A DNA stretch of 64,000 nt from Mesobacillus jeotgali. GTDB taxonomy: Bacteria; Bacillota; Bacilli; Bacillales; Cytobacillaceae. Below are positions 1 to 8,202 of this stretch, in pieces (positions within the stretch are counted from its first letter, which is position 1; each line of letters opens with the position of its first letter). The notes under the pieces were generated by a model, which was not told the DNA's origin, did not search any database, and was given only the letters and a program-made list of their open reading frames with translations. The position numbers were made by a program, and so were the translations under genes. The DNA lies in NCBI RefSeq assembly GCF_002874535.1, contig NZ_CP025025.1, positions 184,001-248,000 on the forward strand. Direction: 5' to 3'.

Positions 1-1
1 G

Positions 2-538
2 GAAATTCTCCCGGCGATCACGATGCTTGAAAGCCCTGAAGGAAGGCTTGAAGTGTTGCAGGAATACGGAAACCGAAACATTATCCTGGATTATGCACAC
101 ACGCCTCCAGCCTTGAAAAACCTGATCAAAGAGGTGAAAAAAATGCCTCACCGTCGCCTGATTGTGATGATTGCGGGGATAGGGATCAGGGATTGGGAGA
201 AGATGCCGCAAATGGCCCAGGCGATTGAAGGGGAGGCGGATGAAATTGTTGTTTCGGTTGATCACCCGGGCTTTCATGATCCTGAGGATATTATCGATAA
301 GGTTCTTACCGGTTTTAAAAAGCCGCGAGCGGGCAATATCCATAGAGCGCCAACTCGTCATGAGGGTGTCCTGGCTGCTATGGACTTAAGCAGTGAAAAG
401 GATCTGATCGTCCTGACAAGCGGCTGTATCAACGGGGCACAGCTGGTAAAAGGAGAACGGATCCCGCATTCCGATAAAGACATCATCCGTAATTATTTCA
501 TGTTGGAAAAAGAGACCCGCAGCGTGGAGTATGTCTAA
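2..538 (+). CDS. Mur ligase family protein, C-terminal part (MurE-like), cut by window edge
   Basis: The frame is open from the first bases, so the start lies outside the window; 178 residues are visible. The motif DYAHTPPALKNLI matches the MurE-type DYAHTPD..L signature at the start of the Mur ligase C-terminal domain. MurE enzymes add the third stem-peptide amino acid to UDP-MurNAc-L-Ala-D-Glu in the cytoplasm. In MurE that selects meso-DAP a DNPR motif is expected; here the matching stretch reads SVDHPGFHDP, and the usual GKGHE region reads SGCINGAQ. This is therefore probably a divergent paralogue with another or unknown substrate, not the housekeeping MurE. A strong terminator follows. 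Confidence 0.75.
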   Translation, partial: EILPAITMLESPEGRLEVLQEYGNRNIILDYAHTPPALKNLIKEVKKMPHRRLIVMIAGIGIRDWEKMPQMAQAIEGEADEIVVSVDHPGFHDPEDIIDKVLTGFKKPRAGNIHRAPTRHEGVLAAMDLSSEKDLIVLTSGCINGAQLVKGERIPHSDKDIIRNYFMLEKETRSVEYV

Positions 539-551
539 GGGTAGATATAAG

Positions 552-588
552 AATAGCCTAATCCTCCGCAGGATTAGGCTATTTTTAT
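552..588 (+). terminator. Intrinsic terminator after the Mur ligase gene
   Basis: A perfect 13-bp stem (AATAGCCTAATCC / GGATTAGGCTATT) with a 6-nt loop is followed by a T-rich run. Confidence 0.9.
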
Positions 589-781
589 AAAAAACCTGGC
601 TGTTTTTAGTGGAAAGGCAGCACGACGCTTGCCAATGGTTTTTGCGAATTTTCAAGCGTAATATCAATACAAATGACAGCTTTACCGATCAATAGGGAGG
701 GTATATTAAGTAACAGGAAGAATACATTAATGGATATGAAAAGCGAACGAAGATATAGTGAAAGTTAAGGAGGCAATCCAC

Positions 782-2242
782 ATGACGAATAATCAAGCCG
801 GCTGGAATATCGATAATAGCTATTCACGGCTGCCTAAAATATTTTATAGTCTTCAGAAACCAGCTCCTGTGGAGGTACCGGAACTGGTCATCTTTAATGA
901 GTCGCTTGCGGAGGAGCTCGGTTTAAATCCTGAAGTGCTGCAAGATGACGAAGGGGCTGCCGTCTTTGGCGGCAACGAGGTCCCAGAAGGGGGAACTCCG
1001 CTTGCCCAGGCATATGCAGGACATCAATTCGGTCATTTCACGATGCTTGGCGACGGGAGGGCAGTTCTGCTTGGCGAGCAGGTCACCCCTGATGGCGAGC
1101 GATTTGATATCCAGCTGAAAGGCTCAGGGCGTACACCATATTCCCGTGGCGGAGACGGCCGTGCAGGACTTGGACCGATGCTCAGGGAATTTATCATCAG
1201 TGAAGCAATGGTAGGTTTGGGAATCCCGACGACCAGAAGTCTGGCAGTGACGACAACGGGGGAGCAAATCATCCGCGAGACGATGCAAACTGGAGCAATC
1301 CTAACCCGTGTGGCAGCCAGTCATCTAAGGGTTGGTACATTCCAATTTGCCGCGAACTGGGGTAAGACAGAGGACCTGCGGGCATTGGCTGATTATGCAA
1401 TCGAGCGTCATTATCCTGAAGTTGAAGGAGAGGAAAACCGCTACCTTTCCTTTTTGAAAAAAGTAATCAAGCGTCAGGCAGCATTGATTGCGAAATGGCA
1501 GCATGTTGGTTTTATCCATGGGGTCATGAACACTGACAACATGACAATCAGCGGCGAGACGATTGATTATGGGCCATGTGCTTTCATGGACACCTATGAT
1601 CCGGCGACCGTTTTCAGTTCAATTGACCGCGACGGCCGCTATGCATATGGGAATCAGCCGTATATTGGCGGCTGGAATCTTTCGAGGTTTGCTGAAGCCT
1701 TGTTGCCTTTGCTGAATGAAGATGAAGACGAGGCGGTAAAACTGGCGGAGGAAGCCCTCTCTGAATTCCCAGAGATATTTGAGTCAGAATTCATATCCGG
1801 AATGAGATTGAAACTGGGTATTTTCAATGAGGAAAAAGAAGACAAGGCGATTATATCCGACCTGCTTAATCTCATGCATAAGCATAAAGCTGACTTTACG
1901 AATACGTTTAAAGCATTGACCTTTGACCAGTTAGAAGAATCGGAGTTGTTCAAGGCTCAGGAGTTCACGAAGTGGCATGGGAGATGGGAGGAAAGACTTG
2001 GGCGCCAGGAGCAATCGAAGGAAGACGCACAGGAGCTGATGCGTGACAACAATCCGGGTGTCATACCGCGAAATCATAGGGTAGAGGAAGCACTCGAGGC
2101 GGCTGTGAATGGTGACTTGAGTGTCATGGTGAAATTGCTCGAAATCCTTGCCAACCCATACGAGCATTCAGCTGAACAGGCCGAATACTGCAAGCCGGCA
2201 CCCCCATCAGTACGTCCATACAAAACTTTTTGCGGGACATAA
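782..2242 (+). CDS. selO: Protein adenylyltransferase SelO (YdiU/UPF0061 family)
   Basis: A pseudokinase-fold enzyme that transfers AMP from ATP to Ser/Thr/Tyr residues of target proteins, linked in other bacteria to redox stress. Of 486 residues, typical family signatures are visible: [33 protein letters not shown] and the [18 protein letters not shown] segment carrying the catalytic Asn/Asp. A Cys near the C-terminus (TFCGT) is in the place of the Sec/Cys found in eukaryotic family members. The ATG at 782 was chosen because AAGGAGG lies 8 nt upstream; an in-frame GTG at 758 has no such site. It stands alone between two terminators. Confidence 0.93.
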   Translation: MTNNQAGWNIDNSYSRLPKIFYSLQKPAPVEVPELVIFNESLAEELGLNPEVLQDDEGAAVFGGNEVPEGGTPLAQAYAGHQFGHFTMLGDGRAVLLGEQVTPDGERFDIQLKGSGRTPYSRGGDGRAGLGPMLREFIISEAMVGLGIPTTRSLAVTTTGEQIIRETMQTGAILTRVAASHLRVGTFQFAANWGKTEDLRALADYAIERHYPEVEGEENRYLSFLKKVIKRQAALIAKWQHVGFIHGVMNTDNMTISGETIDYGPCAFMDTYDPATVFSSIDRDGRYAYGNQPYIGGWNLSRFAEALLPLLNEDEDEAVKLAEEALSEFPEIFESEFISGMRLKLGIFNEEKEDKAIISDLLNLMHKHKADFTNTFKALTFDQLEESELFKAQEFTKWHGRWEERLGRQEQSKEDAQELMRDNNPGVIPRNHRVEEALEAAVNGDLSVMVKLLEILANPYEHSAEQAEYCKPAPPSVRPYKTFCGT

Positions 2243-2245
2243 GCG

Positions 2246-2274
2246 AAAAGCAACGCTGCGGCGTTGCTTTTCTT
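2246..2274. terminator. Intrinsic terminator between selO and the convergent regulator
   Basis: Perfect 11-bp stem AAAAGCAACGC / GCGTTGCTTTT with a 4-nt loop. It has T runs on both strands, so it can serve both convergent genes. Confidence 0.88.
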
Positions 2275-2285
2275 GTGTGAAAATT

Positions 2286-3164
2286 TTATATTCCCCGCAT
2301 AAACGAGTCATACCATTTGTCCCAGTCAAACCCGAGTGAGTAGGTGACAGATTTTGACTCCAGTTTTGGACATTCATCAACACAGCTGCCCCCGACAATG
2401 AATTTCAGGGATGGATCCAGTTTGAGGCAAGATTGAATCCAGTCCTCCACCTTTTTAATGGGTTTCGGATTCGTCATTGAAATCGCGACAACGCTAATAT
2501 TTTTCATTTTTATCAGATCTGATAATCCTTCAAGTGGTGTATTCGGGCCTAAATATATGACGTCATGGCCCTTCTTTTTTAAAAATAAGCTGAAAACCAT
2601 CAATCCGATTTGATGCTGCTCTCCTTCTGGACAGAATGCCAACACTTTCTGAAGTGCTGGATTCACAGGCAAAATCCTCAGGAACTGGGTGCAGCGGTTG
2701 ATAATGAACTGCGAAGCAAAATGCTCCTGGGCAACGCTGATGGCGCCATTCTCCCATTCATCTCCAACCTTATACAAAACCTGAACTAATATGTGATGGA
2801 ATACCTCTTCATAGTCATACAAAGAAAAAGCAAGGTCCGCAATCTGGTTTGCCTTCTGGGTATCAAGGTTGATTAGGGATTCGTATAGCTTTTCTTTTAA
2901 CTCACCGTACTTGTCATTTTGTGATGGAGGCGGGGCGGAAGCCGGAGGGGACTCCTGCAGCAGCCGGACTGCGTCACTGATTTTCATGTTTTTTTCATGT
3001 ACTTGAGTCTTAATCCACTTCAGTGTTTCGAGATCCTTTTCGCTATATAAACGGTGGCCGCCATCGGTCCTTGTCGGAGCTACAACATTGTAGCGGTTTT
3101 CCCAGGCCCTAATCGTGACGGCGGGTATATCCAATCGTTCTGATACTTGCTTAATGCTATACAA
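2286..3164 (-). CDS. MerR-family regulator with cobalamin-binding domain (CarH/LitR-type light sensor)
   Basis: Predicted 292-residue transcription factor. Residues 1-70 are a MerR winged helix (YSIKQVSERLDIPAVTIRAWENRY, written here as family signature). The middle is a B12-binding four-helix cap carrying the W-x9-EH motif (W-ENGAISVAQ-EH). The C-terminal half is a Rossmann-like B12 domain with E-x-H-x-x-G (EQHQIG), whose His is the lower cobalt ligand in CarH. Proteins of this type use adenosylcobalamin to sense light: dark tetramers bind DNA and light releases them. TTG at 3164 is chosen because GGAGGTG lies about 7 nt before it; a GTG at 3179 overlaps that site. It diverges from a DUF378 gene, and the shared region holds matching direct repeats. 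Confidence 0.88.
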   Translation of the reverse strand: MYSIKQVSERLDIPAVTIRAWENRYNVVAPTRTDGGHRLYSEKDLETLKWIKTQVHEKNMKISDAVRLLQESPPASAPPPSQNDKYGELKEKLYESLINLDTQKANQIADLAFSLYDYEEVFHHILVQVLYKVGDEWENGAISVAQEHFASQFIINRCTQFLRILPVNPALQKVLAFCPEGEQHQIGLMVFSLFLKKKGHDVIYLGPNTPLEGLSDLIKMKNISVVAISMTNPKPIKKVEDWIQSCLKLDPSLKFIVGGSCVDECPKLESKSVTYSLGFDWDKWYDSFMRGI

Positions 3165-3194
3165 TATTTTCACCTCCACTCATCAGTATAGAGA

Positions 3195-3323
3195 AATTAT
3201 ACAAAAATTACACAGGTTAAAAGTTGTCAAATCAACATTTTAATATAATTATATAAAATGTTTGCTAATTTTGTATAGGTTTTGTATAATTAAATCGAAA
3301 GGTTATACAAAAATTATACAATG
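3195..3323. promoter_or_regulatory. Intergenic operators (11-bp direct repeats) and promoter of the DUF378 gene
   Basis: Three sites each hold two copies of TTATACAA-like half sites exactly 11 bp apart: 3197/3208, 3271/3282 (opposite orientation) and 3303/3314. A promoter TTGCTA (3262-3267), 17-bp spacer, TATAAT (3285-3290) is covered by the middle site, and the third site falls just after the likely start of transcription. CarH operators in other bacteria are also 11-bp direct repeats containing TnTACA. This points to repression of the DUF378 gene, and perhaps autoregulation through the first site. Confidence 0.75.
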
Positions 3324-3335
3324 GGTGGTGTCAAA

Positions 3336-3530
3336 ATGAAAACTTTAAATTTGGTATCATTAGTATTGCTTATTGTCGGCGGTTTAAATTGGCTTTTGGT
3401 TGGTTTATTTGAATGGGATTTAGTCGGCGGTCTTTTCGGAGGCATGGACAGTCCAATTGCAAAGGTAGTCTACATCCTTGTAGGTCTTGCAGCCATTTAT
3501 AGCATCACGCTTTTTAAAGTGAATAAATAG
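3336..3530 (+). CDS. DUF378 family small membrane protein
   Basis: 64 residues with two hydrophobic helices (about 5-25 and 40-60) joined by a Gly-rich turn (WDLVGGLFGG), the usual DUF378 layout; the motif LVGGLNWLLVGLF is typical. The function of the family is unknown. ATG at 3336 has GGGTGG just upstream; an in-frame ATG at 3321 lies before that site and inside an operator repeat. Likely controlled by the divergent B12-dependent regulator. Confidence 0.85.
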   Translation: MKTLNLVSLVLLIVGGLNWLLVGLFEWDLVGGLFGGMDSPIAKVVYILVGLAAIYSITLFKVNK

Positions 3531-3534
3531 TGGA

Positions 3535-3570
3535 AAGGGCGTACAGAAACTTATCTGTACGCCTTTTGTA
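3535..3570 (+). terminator. Intrinsic terminator after the DUF378 gene
   Basis: Stem AAGGGCGTACAG / CTGTACGCCTTTT with an 8-nt loop. Confidence 0.85.
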
Positions 3571-3641
3571 TGCTTCTTGAATAAACGCCCCTATATCGCT
3601 ATTCTAAAGAAAGAAATCGTCATAACAGGGGGAACTAATCA

Positions 3642-3818
3642 ATGGATAAAAGAGAAATAGAATATAAAATCGTCGAATTGAAAGACGAGTATTTACAGCT
3701 TCAGCACAATCTTGAAAAATTGGAATCTGTAAAAGGCAACCTGCATCCGCTGGAGAAGCGGCTGGCAGCGATTGAAGAGGAATTAAGTTCCCTAAACACT
3801 ATGCTTCGGGATATGTAG
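3642..3818 (+). CDS. Small coiled-coil protein (SE1832-like)
   Basis: 58 residues, almost wholly charged heptads (LKDEYLQLQHNLEKLES, LEKRLAAIEEELSSL), so a short two-helix coiled coil is expected. Similar small cytosolic proteins occur across Bacillales without a known role. A GGGGGAA ribosome binding site precedes the ATG. It resembles in kind, though not closely in sequence, the 44-residue coiled-coil gene at 36383. Confidence 0.75.
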   Translation: MDKREIEYKIVELKDEYLQLQHNLEKLESVKGNLHPLEKRLAAIEEELSSLNTMLRDM

Positions 3819-3888
3819 CATGACAAGCCTGTAAACCATTCCCTTTTAAAAAGAATTTCTTTTCCGAAATCTAGTAACCATCAAAAGT

Positions 3889-4080
3889 AAATAAGCGGAG
3901 ATTTTCCGGTTAAATGCAGACTAGAACTAGTTTCGGGGGGATATAAGGGGAGGTTTTCCGCTTATTCACTTTAAAATCCCCGATTTTCGAAGTTTTCGAG
4001 TCAATAGGCGGAATCTCTCCGTCTATTTAAGCTTTTTTAAAGGATAAATACTAATTAAGCGGAATTTTTCCGTCTATCAG
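3889..4080. repeat. Four-hairpin intergenic repeat element, copy A
   Basis: Four short imperfect palindromes of the form AAGCGGA-n-TTCCG-CTTAT have their CGGA (or GGGA) cores at 3896, 3948, 4009 and 4060, that is 52, 61 and 51 bp apart. Copies B (17747) and C (32168) have almost the same spacing. The arms vary in a compensating way (AGCGG/CCGCT, GGCGG/CCGTC), as expected for base pairing. No open frame covers it. Confidence 0.8.
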
Positions 4081-4181
4081 CTCGGGTGCTCAACCTGAGC
4101 CCCCAAGTAATAAGTGCGGACGCTCATCAGTTTTTAATGCCTTTAATATTAATGATGCGCGGAGGATTCTCCAGGGATATA

Positions 4182-4422
4182 AAAAGGCATGAATCCGAAA
4201 AAATCGTACTCATGCCCTGGCATTCCCGTACAAAAATTATTGACCAAAAGTTTGATTAACCCCATTTTCCCATCGGCCACATCGTTTGGCACTTTAATCA
4301 AACGTTTGATTAATATCTTACAATGGACTTTTTTAGGAAGCGAGAGAGTCATCTCTTGGCATCCTGGGATTTTGGAATAATAAAAGGCATCAGCCTGATA
4401 AGATACCTGTCTCATGCCTTTT
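4182..4422 (-). other. Non-coding region with two minus-strand terminators and two palindromic operators
   Basis: A terminator for the oxidoreductase lies at 4382-4422 (AAAAGGCAT / ATGCCTTTT, then TTATTATT on the minus strand). A second lies at 4182-4216 (GGCATGA / TCATGCC plus T run). Between them are the perfect palindrome TTAATCAAACGTTTGATTAA (4294-4313) and a weaker copy (4240-4259), centres 54 bp apart. A 98-codon minus frame starts right after the oxidoreductase stop, but its product is unrecognised and it spans both terminators, so it is not called. Confidence 0.55.
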
Positions 4423-4445
4423 AGGCTTCCTGTAACGTGAATCAT

Positions 4446-5522
4446 TTATTTTACTTCTATTTTTCGACCTTCGCGTGCTGAGGTTCTTACTGCATCCAAT
4501 ACTTTTTGAGTCGTATGTCCATGCCCGAAATCAGCAAGATACGGATGCTTATTTCCGGAAACAAGTGTTTCATGGAGCGCATCTAAAGCTCTTTGGAATC
4601 CATTATAGTATCGTGCTGCGATTTGCGGCATAGTGGAAGGTGCCTCTAAATCGGCTGACAGCTCGACTTCTTCAAGTGCTGCATTTCCTTCAGAAAGCAG
4701 TACTTTGTTGTCATCCAGCATCACAAGTGTGCCTTCCGTACCGTAGATTTCAAGTCTCCATGTGTGTGAGGTTTGGCGCGCTGCGGAAATGAGCTCAAGC
4801 GTTACAGTAGCTCCATTTTCCAGAGACCCGATAATCTGGAAAGCATCGTCCGCTGTTCGGTGTTCAGTATTCCCGTTTTCATCAGTCTGGGTGGGGATGT
4901 GAATTGGCAGCTGGGCGAACACATCTTTAAATGAGCTGTCCATCCACCATTGAAGAGCGTCTGTCATATGAGATCCGATTGCGCCAAGCATTCCGCCTCC
5001 CTTTTCTTCCTGGCCAAGCCAGCCACGCGGTTTTGAAATCAGTCCGTTATAATTGGCAAAAGAGCACTCATAACGGACATGCAAAATTCCCCCGAGTTTT
5101 CCGCTTTCCATGATTTCTTTTATCTTCATACGTACCGGCAAAAAGCGAAATTCATGATTAATCAGCCCGAGTTTGCCAGCCTTGTCTCTTTCCGTAATCA
5201 TTTCTTCTGTTTCAGCAACATCCATGGCCATTGGTTTTTCGCAAACAACATGAACGCCCTTCTTAAAAGCAGCGGCAACCATTTCCTTATGTAAATGAAC
5301 GGCCGAAGCAACTACGACTAAATCGAGTGTTTCCTTTTCAATCATTTCACGCCAGTCGGTATAGACATTCTCAATCCCGCTGGCTTTCTGTGCTTCCACA
5401 ATATTCCCCCTTGAAACACTCGAGATAGCCACGACTTCAAACCCCTCATGGTGGTCCATCAATGGAGCATGAACCTTTGCGCCAAAACCAGTTCCGATTA
5501 TCCCGACTCTAAACTTTTCCAA
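4446..5522 (-). CDS. Gfo/Idh/MocA family NAD(P)-dependent oxidoreductase
   Basis: 358-residue predicted sugar or inositol-type dehydrogenase. The N-terminal Rossmann fold shows VGIIGTGFGAKVHAP, the conserved CEKPMA active-site strand follows, and the C-terminal alpha/beta domain has the GGG-LGAIGSHM-DALQWW stretch with the expected catalytic-region His. The true substrate cannot be read from the sequence. TTG at 5522 is preferred because GGGGTGG lies 6 nt upstream; the GTG at 5531 overlaps that site. Transcribed alone, with a terminator at 4382-4422. Confidence 0.85.
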   Translation of the reverse strand: MEKFRVGIIGTGFGAKVHAPLMDHHEGFEVVAISSVSRGNIVEAQKASGIENVYTDWREMIEKETLDLVVVASAVHLHKEMVAAAFKKGVHVVCEKPMAMDVAETEEMITERDKAGKLGLINHEFRFLPVRMKIKEIMESGKLGGILHVRYECSFANYNGLISKPRGWLGQEEKGGGMLGAIGSHMTDALQWWMDSSFKDVFAQLPIHIPTQTDENGNTEHRTADDAFQIIGSLENGATVTLELISAARQTSHTWRLEIYGTEGTLVMLDDNKVLLSEGNAALEEVELSADLEAPSTMPQIAARYYNGFQRALDALHETLVSGNKHPYLADFGHGHTTQKVLDAVRTSAREGRKIEVK

Positions 5523-5690
5523 AAATACCACCCCTGTCCAGAATATAATTTAATAGTAAGTCCGGAAGGGGAGGAATGTAAATCAATATAAACAACAAAC
5601 AAATACCTTTTTATTACAGATTGGGAGGAATACCATCCTATCAAGGAGAATATGAACTGACAATATACTCTAGTAAAGTAGGGGGTTACT

Positions 5691-6164
5691 ATGCTAAAAG
5701 CTTGCTGGAGAAACCTTCTTTATATACTTGAACATAAAATCAATGTTTTAGTTGAATGTTGGAAAGAAGGTTTATACATTCAAGGGATTACTCATGACTT
5801 ATCAAAATTTAATCCAAAGGAATTTATACCATATACGAAGAAATTCTTTTTGGATAGGAATATAGATTCTATTGATGAAATGAAATGGAAGTTTGCTTGG
5901 CTCCATCATCAACATAAAAATAAACATCATTGGGAGTATTGGGTAGTCGATCCAAATCAAAAGCTCGCCTTGCCAATGCCTAGAAAATATCTGCTTGAAA
6001 TGGTATGTGATTGGCGTTCTTTTTCGAGAAGGTGGGGGAGGAAGGTCAAGCTGTCCACTATCAGTCTTTCAGATAAAATGATACTGCATCCTGAAACAAG
6101 AGATGCACTGGAAATGATTATTCAGAATGAAAGGGAAGCGGAGTTTAAAGAAACTATAGGTTAA
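5691..6164 (+). CDS. DUF5662 family protein
   Basis: 157 residues. Conserved polar residues HDLSKFNPKEF and LHHQHKNKHHWEYW recall the metal-binding histidine pattern of this family, possibly a distant HD-like fold. No signal peptide. Role unknown. The start has AGGGGG upstream. Confidence 0.75.
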   Translation: MLKACWRNLLYILEHKINVLVECWKEGLYIQGITHDLSKFNPKEFIPYTKKFFLDRNIDSIDEMKWKFAWLHHQHKNKHHWEYWVVDPNQKLALPMPRKYLLEMVCDWRSFSRRWGRKVKLSTISLSDKMILHPETRDALEMIIQNEREAEFKETIG

Positions 6165-6193
6165 TAATCAAAAAAATATGGAGCGATGTTAAT

Positions 6194-6370
6194 ATGAATA
6201 TTGGAGATCTATTATTTCAGCTTATTGCTATCCTTTTGATGATTGGTATTGTTGCGACTATTTTTTATGTTATCCGGTCACTTGTAATAAAGCAGCCAGA
6301 CAATCAAAAGAGCATGGAACGAAAACTTGACCGAATAATTGAGCTGCTTGAGAAGGAAAATAAAGACTAA
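6194..6370 (+). CDS. Small membrane protein, DUF4083-like
   Basis: 58 residues: one N-terminal transmembrane helix (about 8-32) and a charged C-terminal helix ending KLDRIIELLEKE, the arrangement seen in DUF4083 proteins of Bacillus. GGAG lies about 10 nt before the ATG. Unknown function. Confidence 0.7.
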   Translation: MNIGDLLFQLIAILLMIGIVATIFYVIRSLVIKQPDNQKSMERKLDRIIELLEKENKD

Positions 6371-6490
6371 ACAGCTTATATAATTGTATGTCGGCACATG
6401 GTATAATGAGGAACTTAGATGGATTTTAAACATAATTGCACGGATGCTCGAAAAGCCTCCGCCTAGCGATCATATATGGAGGTATAAGAA

Positions 6491-6700
6491 ATGAATAAAC
6501 GATGGACGATTGATAAAATCAAAGAGTTTGTGGAGAAAAATTCAGAGAGTAAGCTGCTGACGACAGAATATCACGGTTTTTCCCAAAAATTACTATTCAA
6601 ATGCGCTTGCGGCAACAATTTTGAAAAACCCTTCAAGAAATTCAAGGATAATCACCAGCGCAAATGCGAAGTATGCCAGCCGCCAAAAGCTTCGCGCTAA
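6491..6700 (+). CDS. Small zinc-ribbon-like protein
   Basis: 69 residues with a C-x-C...C-x-x-C arrangement (FKCACGN, KCEVCQ) after an N-terminal helix (WTIDKIKEFVEKNSESKLL). This pattern is common in treble-clef modules of mobile-element or homing-endonuclease proteins, but here it stands alone. GGAGG upstream of the ATG. Function unknown. Confidence 0.65.
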   Translation: MNKRWTIDKIKEFVEKNSESKLLTTEYHGFSQKLLFKCACGNNFEKPFKKFKDNHQRKCEVCQPPKASR

Positions 6701-6794
6701 CTGGACAAGGTGAGGCATTAAAGTTAAGTGTTGCCTCAGGGCTTCATGCCAAACAAGGTAGCTTTTTTAGTGAAAAGCTCAATATTCTATCAAA

Positions 6795-6832
6795 GGAAGC
6801 GTAAATCTTGGAGGATTCACGCTTCTTTTTGT
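6795..6832 (+). terminator. Intrinsic terminator
   Basis: Stem GAAGCGTaAATC / GGATTcACGCTTC followed by TTTTT. A weaker hairpin (TGAGGCA / TGCCTCA, 6711-6738) precedes it, closer to the zinc-ribbon gene. Confidence 0.8.
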
Positions 6833-6875
6833 TGAACTTATTGAAAAGAATCTTACAGGAGTTACAAGAATAATA

Positions 6876-7055
6876 ATGAAGAGATATATGTTGAAAAAGG
6901 ACTTTAAGGGTTTGAAAAAAGGAACTCAATTCTATTTGATTGCTGAATCGGAATTTATCGGGGTCAAAGAGTATGTGCTGCGAACCAGGGATTTAAGAAT
7001 CAGAATATCAATCAATGATAGTGAGTTTCGGCAGAATTTTATTTTGCTAAGTTAG
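6876..7055 (+). CDS. Small basic hypothetical protein
   Basis: 59 residues, lysine/arginine rich (KKDFKGLKKGTQFYLIAESEF), with beta-strand-like alternation; no membrane segment. It reads like a small conserved Bacillus protein, but I cannot name the family. AGGAG lies rather far from the ATG, and a second ATG at 6888 is possible. The next gene follows within about 20 bp. Confidence 0.55.
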   Translation: MKRYMLKKDFKGLKKGTQFYLIAESEFIGVKEYVLRTRDLRIRISINDSEFRQNFILLS

Positions 7056-7075
7056 AAATGGAGGTAAAGGTAGTC

Positions 7076-7348
7076 ATGTATTTGTTTTTATCCATTTTGT
7101 TAAGTGTCATTCTGGGTTACCTTCTATTTGCTATGGGCCCGATTATAGGTGGCATCCTTGCCTTCGGTATTATTGCAGGCAGTCTATTTAGAGGGATATA
7201 TTTGCTTAATGACGTCCGTAAAAGGGTTGCGGCTATATCGCCTGATGCAAGTGTACAAGAGCAGTTGCAGGAGCCTGTACTTGAAACCGTTCCTGAACAT
7301 TTGCAAAGCCCGAGCGCTTATAAAAAATACCTGGAAGCTAAACAGTAG
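7076..7348 (+). CDS. Small two-helix membrane protein
   Basis: 90 residues; two hydrophobic helices (about 2-40) followed by a soluble acidic tail ending in KKYLEAKQ. ATG at 7076 is preferred since GGAGGT is about 10 nt upstream; ATG at 7058 overlaps that site. Unknown function; probably co-transcribed with the next genes. Confidence 0.6.
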   Translation: MYLFLSILLSVILGYLLFAMGPIIGGILAFGIIAGSLFRGIYLLNDVRKRVAAISPDASVQEQLQEPVLETVPEHLQSPSAYKKYLEAKQ

Positions 7349-7397
7349 AAAGAAAACCATAAGTCTTTAGAAATTGCCGATATGTGGAGGAATCTAA

Positions 7398-7781
7398 ATG
7401 TCATTAGCTGAATTATTGGTTTTTGGTATTGTCTGGGGAGGCTTGATGGTTTACTTCTTAACGCCTTTTAACAATAAGATTAGTAGCAAAGGAAACTCAA
7501 AGGTGTCAGTATCCAAGGCATTTAAGGAGAGTTTGACTAGACTGATTTTACATAAAAAGGCCATTCTGGCATTGCTAATGTTGATCATCACTTTAAATTT
7601 CATCTGGTCTTATTTTATATCGATTGATGATCATAACAAACTCCACGGAGTCACCAGTGAATCGGTGAAACCACAGGCGATTTTATCCATGGTTAGTTTA
7701 ACTCTGTATTCCGTACTTCTATATATCTTGCTTGCGGTTAGAAGGGTCCTAAAATTCAAAAATAATGGAACGAACGGGTAG
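7398..7781 (+). CDS. Hypothetical three-helix membrane protein
   Basis: 127 residues with predicted helices near 5-24, 56-76 and 98-117 and a basic cytoplasmic loop. GTGGAGG precedes the ATG. No family recognised. Confidence 0.65.
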   Translation: MSLAELLVFGIVWGGLMVYFLTPFNNKISSKGNSKVSVSKAFKESLTRLILHKKAILALLMLIITLNFIWSYFISIDDHNKLHGVTSESVKPQAILSMVSLTLYSVLLYILLAVRRVLKFKNNGTNG

Positions 7782-7895
7782 AGCCAATTATCACCAGTGA
7801 GGTAGACGTTTAAAGGGGAAAGGTACTACTTTCATGGCTGTGATTGCTTAACAAGGAGGATTAGTTTTGAAGAGGTTTTATGTGGGGGGACAGGT

Positions 7896-8069
7896 TTGAA
7901 AAGAAATACTAAGCTGTTTATCGTGTTTCTGATGATTGTAAGTTATTCAATTGTGTCTTACGGTTCTGGTTCGGAAACGCTGAAGTATATCGGAAAAGGC
8001 CTGTTGGCTATTCTAGTAGCTATAATGCTTTGGGACGCATTCAGGGATGATAAGGGGAAAGGGATATAA
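7896..8069 (+). CDS. Small membrane protein with overlapping leader ORF
   Basis: 57 residues with two hydrophobic segments. It starts at TTG 7896 after a run of G (7883-7889). A 10-codon frame (TTG 7867 to TGA 7897-7899) with a very strong AAGGAGG overlaps this start by TTGA, suggesting translational coupling. Unrecognised family. Confidence 0.5.
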   Translation: MKRNTKLFIVFLMIVSYSIVSYGSGSETLKYIGKGLLAILVAIMLWDAFRDDKGKGI

Positions 8070-8202
8070 TTGCTGTCGCAAGTTCAGCTACTCCAATATG
8101 GACAGTAATTTTGAGTCACATTGCTCATACTTAGAGTGACTGAATAAAATTACCAGATTTATTAAAAGATAGCCTTAACATACAAAAAAGTTGAGGATAC
8201 TT

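Noticed and set aside
1033-1953. Minus-strand frames inside selO
   Set aside because: Wholly within a well-supported gene, without start signals or family features.
4149-4445. 98-codon minus-strand frame starting right at the oxidoreductase stop
   Set aside because: It spans two minus-strand terminators and two palindromes and gives no recognisable protein; the open frame is more simply chance.
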